Below are positions 7,675 through 12,318 of a DNA stretch of 12,318 nt, one piece after another. Every line of letters starts with the position of its first letter. Position 1 is the first letter of the stretch. Below the pieces are notes generated by a model. It was not told the DNA's origin. It did no database searches and saw nothing but the letters and a program-made list of their open reading frames with translations. The DNA is from an uncultured Ignavibacteriota bacterium (GTDB lineage: Bacteria; Bacteroidota; Ignavibacteria; Tepidaquicellales; Tepidaquicellaceae), in contig CAIUQV010000527.1 in the NCBI GenBank assembly GCA_903901375.1, positions 1 to 12,318 of the forward strand, given 5' to 3'. Made by a program: the position numbers and the translations under genes.

Positions 7675-9359
7675 TTAAAAAAATACTTCCTATCTTTCTG
7701 TTTTTATGTATTACCTCACAACTCTTTGCACAATTGGAGTATGCACCTGTCAGTCATCCGGTATATGATTATCTGAAAAGAATGAGTCTAAAAGGTATCA
7801 TTGCAGATTATAACTCTGCTTCATTACCTCTCTCCAGACAGAAAATATCAGAGTTTCTGATTGCCATAGAAAATGCAAAGATTAAACTTGGTACAACAGA
7901 CAGAAAAATGCTGAATGATTTTATGGTCGAATTTTCCTATGATATTAATAATAATCTGAAAAAAAGTTATTCATTGTTTTCTGATTTTAAGTCTTTTTCT
8001 GTTTTCGACAACGATAGGCAAAAGTATTTATATGCTTATAATGACTCTAATGTTTCGTTCTTTTGGGATGCAACAGGTTTTGTTTCTCAGAGGAGTTCCA
8101 AAGGTGATTCACTGGGTAATAATTCAATACTCTTAGGTGAAATTGGTACGCGTTTTCGGGGTACTTTATTCAATTCTGTCGGTTATTATCTAAGGATGTC
8201 AAACGGTCAGAAGATTAAAGGTGAAAAAAAGGATATCGACTTTGCGATCGCAACTAATCCCAAGTTTAAAGCTAATACAAAGTTTACTTATGAGAACAGT
8301 AATTTTGATACATATGAAGGATATTTAAAATACAGTACTCCCAATGAATGGCTTTCACTTATTGCAGGAAAAGAAGCACTGACTTACGGGTATGGATATA
8401 TCGACAAACTTTTTCTATCAACAAATACAGTTCCTTTCAGTTTTCTCAAATTAGATTTGGCATATAAATCATTAAAGTATTCTTTCCTTTACGGGAGCTT
8501 AAAAGGTGATTCTCTCGGAAGGGATATTGCGAATAAGAATATCGCTACACACAGACTTGATTTAAGGGTATCAAATAAATTGCGATTTGGTTTCTGGGAA
8601 AGCCTTATCATTGCTGATAATGCATTTAATTTTACTTTCTTAAATCCATTAAGTTTCTTAAGGTCGGCAGATTATAATGCCGGAGAAAATAAACCCGTTA
8701 ATAAGAATAATGCATTACTGGGTCTCGATTTTGAATATCAACCCATAACAAATGTTTCTTTTCAATCATCTTTACTTGTAGATGATTTAAATTTTGCAAC
8801 TTTATTCAACAATGATAAAGAAGGAAATCCGGGAAATGATAACAGGTTTGGATACCAGATTGGAGCGATGTGGACAGATGCATTTATGATTCCGGCTTTA
8901 ACAGCTTCTGTTGAATATACAAAATTAGACCCGTTTGTCTATACACATAGAACTAATAAAAGTCAGTATACCAACTGGACTTTACCATTAGGACACCATC
9001 TTTCACCTAATGCAGATGAGATTGCATTTAAATTGACTTCAAATATTTACAACCGTTTAAACGTTGCTCTGACTTATCAGCACCAGAGAACAGCAAGTAA
9101 AATTGTTATGAGCGGAGATACTCTCATAGCAAACTATGGTGGTGATATAAACAGGGGAGACGGGGACGTTGTTCGCTCAAATCAGTTTCTTGATGGTGAT
9201 AGGGTCGATAAGGATATTATCAAATTAGATATGACATTCCAGCCTATTAGGCAGTTCTTTATAGATTTTGAATACCAGTTTATTTATTATAATTTAATTT
9301 ATAGTTCACGAAAACTAAAAGATAATTATTTCTTCGGTACTCTTAGAATTGATTTTTAA
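7671..9359 (+). CDS. Secreted outer-membrane beta-barrel, Wzi-like capsule assembly protein
   Basis: A 562-residue exported protein. Residues 1-20 form a signal peptide (KK, then a hydrophobic core, with cleavage expected between A20 and Q21 in LFA-Q). Residues about 27-65 form a helical segment (HPVYDYLKRMSLKGIIADY...PLSRQKISEFL) like those before the barrel in Wzi-related proteins of this bacterial group. The rest alternates polar and aromatic residues in short beta strands (for example FRGTLFNSVGYYLRMSNG and LIAGKEALTYGYGY), and the chain ends in Phe (GTLRIDF), the outer-membrane barrel insertion signal. Wzi of E. coli is a lectin-like barrel of about 480 residues that anchors capsule, so this one is longer. 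The location after glycan-synthesis genes, overlapping the sugar transferase by 4 bp, supports a role in surface attachment of the polysaccharide. The barrel call is firm; the Wzi assignment is moderate. Confidence 0.75.
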   Translation: MIKKILPIFLFLCITSQLFAQLEYAPVSHPVYDYLKRMSLKGIIADYNSASLPLSRQKISEFLIAIENAKIKLGTTDRKMLNDFMVEFSYDINNNLKKSYSLFSDFKSFSVFDNDRQKYLYAYNDSNVSFFWDATGFVSQRSSKGDSLGNNSILLGEIGTRFRGTLFNSVGYYLRMSNGQKIKGEKKDIDFAIATNPKFKANTKFTYENSNFDTYEGYLKYSTPNEWLSLIAGKEALTYGYGYIDKLFLSTNTVPFSFLKLDLAYKSLKYSFLYGSLKGDSLGRDIANKNIATHRLDLRVSNKLRFGFWESLIIADNAFNFTFLNPLSFLRSADYNAGENKPVNKNNALLGLDFEYQPITNVSFQSSLLVDDLNFATLFNNDKEGNPGNDNRFGYQIGAMWTDAFMIPALTASVEYTKLDPFVYTHRTNKSQYTNWTLPLGHHLSPNADEIAFKLTSNIYNRLNVALTYQHQRTASKIVMSGDTLIANYGGDINRGDGDVVRSNQFLDGDRVDKDIIKLDMTFQPIRQFFIDFEYQFIYYNLIYSSRKLKDNYFFGTLRIDF

Positions 9360-10850
9360 TTGACCACAAATCCAATCATAGAATTTAAAAGCATCAGTAA
9401 AAAGTTTGGGGATTTCTTCGCTAATGAGGAAATTACCTTTTCTATTTTACCAAATACAGTTCATTCGTTAATAGGTGAAAATGGCGCAGGTAAAACTACG
9501 CTTATGAAAATTCTGTTTGGGATATATAAGCAAGACTCCGGCCAGATAAATATTAACGGAAACCCCGTCACATTTAAAAATCCATTGGATGCAATAAAAA
9601 GCAATATTGGAATGGTCCATCAGCACTTTGAACTTATTGACGATTTTACTGCACTGGAAAATGTTGTTCTTGGGAACGAAAAGACAGATTATGGTTTTCT
9701 CAATCTTGCAAAATCACGCGAAGAACTTGTGGATGTTATTGCGAAATATAACCTTGGTATAAATCTTGACGAAAAAGTCTGCAATGTTAGTATAAGTGAA
9801 AAACAGAAAATTGAATTACTGAAGCTTTTATACCGGAAATCAGAGATATTAATTTTTGATGAACCAACTGCTGTGCTTTCACCGATTGAAGTAGAAGAGT
9901 TCTTTAAAATCATAAGAAAGTTTAAGTCAGAAGGAAAAACAATTCTTCTGATTACACATAAACTTAATGAAATTAAAGAACTATCAGACTATGTTACTGT
10001 ACTTAGAAAGGGAAAAGTAGTTTATGAAGTTGGAAGAGCCGATTTGGATATTTCAGTACTAAGCAGAGAGATTGTTGGTGAATTGAATTATATTGATGAT
10101 CTGGAAATAAGAAATGATTCCAAAAGTGAAGATCCGTTTTTAGATTTTGAAAATGTTGTTTATAAACAGAATAACACTCCTATTTTAAACGGCATTCATT
10201 TTTCTGTTTATGGCGGACAAATATACTCCATATGTGGTGTTGAAGGCAATGGTCAGAGTGAAATAATCGATTTAATTGTGGGAATCCTTAAAGCATATTC
10301 AGGTAAGATTAAGATGAAATATGATAATATTTCAATAGTGCCTGATGACAGACTTGAAAAGGGAATGATAAAAGAATTTAATACCGGAGAAAATGTTTTG
10401 CTCAGAAATAATGAACATCATTACATAACTGCGCAAAAAATACAGAATACTGCCGGTTCCGTTGTGAGTAAATATGATGTAAGACTTCCTTCACTGAATG
10501 TCCCTCTCGCGTCACTATCAGGAGGAAATCAGCAAAAAGTGATTTTTGGGAGAGAAATTGAACTGAATAACAATATTATGGTCTTTGTACATCCAACAAG
10601 AGGAGTTGATATAAATGCTACTGCATACATTCATAAAATTATTCTGGAACAAAGAAATAAAGGTAAGTCAGTCTTGCTGGTGACTTCGGACTTAGATGAA
10701 GCTCTTAAGTTATCGGATACTATTGGTATAATATTCAAAGGAATGATTGTCAAAGAGTTTCAAAGATCTCAATACGAAGATAATCTCGAAAAGAAAAATA
10801 CAATTCTTCAGAATATTGGTAAAGCTATGATAGGAGTAAACTGTGACTAG
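9360..10850 (+). CDS. ABC transporter double ATPase, purine-nucleoside (Bmp/YufO) type
   Basis: A 496-residue cytoplasmic energiser with two fused nucleotide-binding domains, powering import through the two permeases that follow. Domain 1 has Walker A GENGAGKTT (39-47), Q-loop Q88 in the family-typical VHQHF, the modified signature VSISEKQK (143-150), Walker B FDEPTA with D167-E168, and H-loop H200. Domain 2 is degenerate: its P-loop is GVEGNGQS (293-300) with no Lys, its signature LSGGNQQK (386-393) is intact, and the Walker B region reads VHPTRGVD, with V410 and H411 in place of Asp-Glu. The combination matches RbsA-like ATPases of nucleoside importers (NupA, YufO), which usually show Ala-Gln there. 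The start is TTG, directly after the TAA of the Wzi-like gene; no upstream extension is possible and the N-terminus MTTNPIIEFKSISKKFG aligns as expected. No Shine-Dalgarno is seen. Confidence 0.92.
   Translation: MTTNPIIEFKSISKKFGDFFANEEITFSILPNTVHSLIGENGAGKTTLMKILFGIYKQDSGQININGNPVTFKNPLDAIKSNIGMVHQHFELIDDFTALENVVLGNEKTDYGFLNLAKSREELVDVIAKYNLGINLDEKVCNVSISEKQKIELLKLLYRKSEILIFDEPTAVLSPIEVEEFFKIIRKFKSEGKTILLITHKLNEIKELSDYVTVLRKGKVVYEVGRADLDISVLSREIVGELNYIDDLEIRNDSKSEDPFLDFENVVYKQNNTPILNGIHFSVYGGQIYSICGVEGNGQSEIIDLIVGILKAYSGKIKMKYDNISIVPDDRLEKGMIKEFNTGENVLLRNNEHHYITAQKIQNTAGSVVSKYDVRLPSLNVPLASLSGGNQQKVIFGREIELNNNIMVFVHPTRGVDINATAYIHKIILEQRNKGKSVLLVTSDLDEALKLSDTIGIIFKGMIVKEFQRSQYEDNLEKKNTILQNIGKAMIGVNCD
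10832..10836 (+). promoter_or_regulatory. Shine-Dalgarno site for the GTG start of the first permease
   Basis: AGGAG lies six bases before the GTG at 10843, inside the last codons of the ATPase gene. It supports GTG as the start even though this makes the two genes overlap by 8 bp, and it is the best-formed ribosome binding site in the window. Confidence 0.65.
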
Positions 10851-11880
10851 GAAATTTAAAGCAAATGTAATTTCAACTTCTATTTCACTAATAGCTACTT
10901 TATTAATACTTTTCATTTTCTTGTATATTGTAGGCAAAAATCCTTTTGAAGTTATTCAGAAAATGTTTAGTGAGGTTTTCGGAACAGGGTACGGAATTGG
11001 ACAGGCTATTTTTAAATCCACTCCGCTCATAATCTGCGGGTGCGGACTGGCTTTCTGTTTTCAGGCATCTTTATTCAATATTGGAGCTGAGGGCCAATTG
11101 AATCTTGGAGTTTTCGTTATGAGTATTATAGCATATTTATTCGATGACACACTTGGCATACTTGTACTTCCTGTTTCTGTTTTAATTGGTTTTGCAGTAT
11201 CTGCTGTCTGGGGATTTATTCCTGCTTATATTAAGATTAAAAGAGGTGTCAGTGAAGTAATAACCACAATAATGATGAATTTCATTTCGCTTGCTTTGAT
11301 TAATTATTTCCTGATTGAGTTTCTTGCAGTTAAATCAACTGTAAGAACTGAAAAGATTCTTGATTCTGTTAACCTGCCAAAACTTGCTTTGTTTTCCGAT
11401 ATTTTTGAAGGTTCATCTGCAAATGTAACTTTTATTTTAGCTATCCTTCTTGCAGTTGCAACATATTTTATTTTCTATAAAACTAGTTTCGGGTATAAAC
11501 TCAGGGCTGTTGGATTAAATCCTAAAGCTTCCAAATATCTCGGAATTAACACAGACAGAATGACTATTATTGCTTTTATGATTGGTGCCGGAATCACTTC
11601 ACTTGTTGGGTTGAATTATGTTTTTGGTTATAAAGGATATTATGAATATGGTTTCTCGAATAATCTTGGTTTCACTGCTATTGCAGTCACATTACTGGCT
11701 AAGAATAATCCTATAGGAATTATCTTTACTGCTTTATTATTCGGAATTATGGATTATGGCGGATTGTCGGTTAATACTCTGGTGCCAAAGGAAATTATGC
11801 TTGTATTTCAGGCACTTGTCATTCTATCGATTTTATCATTTGACCGTATAATTAAAATTTATTATTTGAAAGAGAAGTAG
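10843..11880 (+). CDS. ABC transporter permease, nucleoside type, subunit 1 (YufP/NupB-like)
   Basis: A 345-residue inner-membrane permease of the BPD_transp_2 family, expected to pair with the permease encoded next and the double ATPase before it. An N-terminal membrane helix (about 9-30) is followed by a loop and further helices through the chain. Family marks are FNIGAEGQ at 78-85, RGVSEVITTIMMN at 134-146, and the cytoplasmic coupling loop GYKLRAVGLNPKASKYLGI beginning at G217, which contacts the ATPase. These three together are characteristic of nucleoside/Bmp-type permeases rather than of ribose permeases. The start is GTG with AGGAG six bases upstream, 8 bp inside the ATPase gene, so the two are translationally linked. 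The TAG stop abuts the next ATG without a gap. The likely substrates are purine or other nucleosides; this is inferred from family membership. Confidence 0.92.
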   Translation: MTRKFKANVISTSISLIATLLILFIFLYIVGKNPFEVIQKMFSEVFGTGYGIGQAIFKSTPLIICGCGLAFCFQASLFNIGAEGQLNLGVFVMSIIAYLFDDTLGILVLPVSVLIGFAVSAVWGFIPAYIKIKRGVSEVITTIMMNFISLALINYFLIEFLAVKSTVRTEKILDSVNLPKLALFSDIFEGSSANVTFILAILLAVATYFIFYKTSFGYKLRAVGLNPKASKYLGINTDRMTIIAFMIGAGITSLVGLNYVFGYKGYYEYGFSNNLGFTAIAVTLLAKNNPIGIIFTALLFGIMDYGGLSVNTLVPKEIMLVFQALVILSILSFDRIIKIYYLKEK

Positions 11881-12318
11881 ATGCTAGAGAATTTAATAAC
11901 ACTATCATTTCTTATGCAGGTTTTCAGGATGTTCACACCTTATTATCTGGGTGCGAGTGCTGCAAACTTCTCTGAAAGAAGCGGTGTTGTCAATATAGCA
12001 ATCGAAGGATTTATGATTATTTCTGCTTTCTCATATGCGGCTATAACAATTTCCACGCAGAATCCTTATCTAGGCCTTATGGGTGCTATAACAATTGGTA
12101 TAATATTCAGCCTGTTGTATTCTTTGTTTACGATAAAGCTTAAGATAAATCAGATTGTTATTGGTGTTGGATTTAACTTATTAATGGCAGGTTTAGCTAA
12201 ATTTCTTATGCTATTGTTCTTTCAGAGTTCAAGCAACACACCGGGCTTTCCTAATATTCCAAAATCATCTGTTTTGAAATCTTTACCACTGATAGGTGAT
12301 TTAGCAGGTGATACGATA
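11881..12318 (+). CDS. ABC transporter permease, nucleoside type, subunit 2 (YufQ/NupC-like), 3' end outside the window
   Basis: The first 146 residues of the partner permease of the nucleoside importer; the frame is open to the right edge. The ATG directly follows the TAG of permease 1 (TAGATG), with a purine-rich AGAGAAG before it. The family motif FSERSGVVNIAIEGF is at 30-44, equivalent to the FNIGAEGQ segment of subunit 1 and very typical of the second subunit. Hydrophobic helices follow (for example MIISAFSYAAI and GLMGAITIGIIFSLLYSLF), then the loop KLKINQIVIGVGFNLLMAGL. It should form a heterodimeric channel with the upstream permease. A substrate-binding lipoprotein (Bmp/Med family) is needed for import and might lie beyond the right edge; it is not in this window. 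Confidence 0.9.
   Translation, partial: MLENLITLSFLMQVFRMFTPYYLGASAANFSERSGVVNIAIEGFMIISAFSYAAITISTQNPYLGLMGAITIGIIFSLLYSLFTIKLKINQIVIGVGFNLLMAGLAKFLMLLFFQSSSNTPGFPNIPKSSVLKSLPLIGDLAGDTI

Noticed and set aside
9689..9913. 74-codon reverse ORF in the ATPase gene
   Set aside because: Covers the reverse complement of the first signature and Walker B; Ser-rich shadow with no domain.
10710..10937. 75-codon reverse ORF across the ATPase/permease junction
   Set aside because: Antisense to two well-supported genes and their overlap; no independent support.

Overview
The window is AT-rich and tightly packed. Every gene lies on the + strand, and the only gaps between genes are 7 bp (3661-3667) and 31 bp (6585-6615). 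The likely host is a low-GC Gram-negative of the Bacteroidota/Ignavibacteriota (FCB) assemblage. The clues are a sugar transferase of a type I associate with Bacteroidota, a signal peptide ending in Phe-Ala-Gln, an outer-membrane beta-barrel with a terminal Phe, and mostly leaderless or coupled starts with few Shine-Dalgarno sites. A BmpA-type nucleoside ABC transporter fits Ignavibacteriota-like lineages somewhat better than classical Bacteroides. This placement is inference; no rRNA or marker gene is present.

Layout. Positions 1-7674 are the 3' part of a surface-polysaccharide (O-antigen, capsule or exopolysaccharide) locus. In order it holds: a SAM methyltransferase cut by the left edge; an AsnB-type glutamine amidotransferase; a FemAB/GNAT-type N-acyl or aminoacyl transferase; a DUF354 GT-B-like protein; an FkbM methyltransferase; a second, divergent DUF354 protein; and an initiating-type sugar-phosphate transferase with an unusual N-terminal domain. 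Positions 7671-9359 encode a secreted outer-membrane barrel resembling the Wzi capsule-assembly family. From 9360 to the right edge there is an ABC importer of the purine-nucleoside/Bmp type: a double ATPase, a first permease, and a second permease cut by the edge.

How the genes fit together. The first block looks devoted to making and decorating a glycan: amidation, N-acylation, O-methylation, priming on a lipid carrier, and two poorly characterised GT-B-fold proteins. The Wzi-like barrel could then hold or organise the product at the outer membrane. Most junctions overlap by 1-10 bp or have zero spacing (TAATG, ATGA, TAATTG, TAGATG), which suggests one long, translationally coupled transcript reaching even into the nucleoside transporter. 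No terminator or convincing promoter was seen. No RNA gene, mobile element, CRISPR array or notable repeat was found. The points most worth a second look are the DUF354-FkbM-DUF354 arrangement, the methyltransferase-like/sugar-transferase fusion, and the zero-gap joining of the Wzi-like gene to the nucleoside importer.
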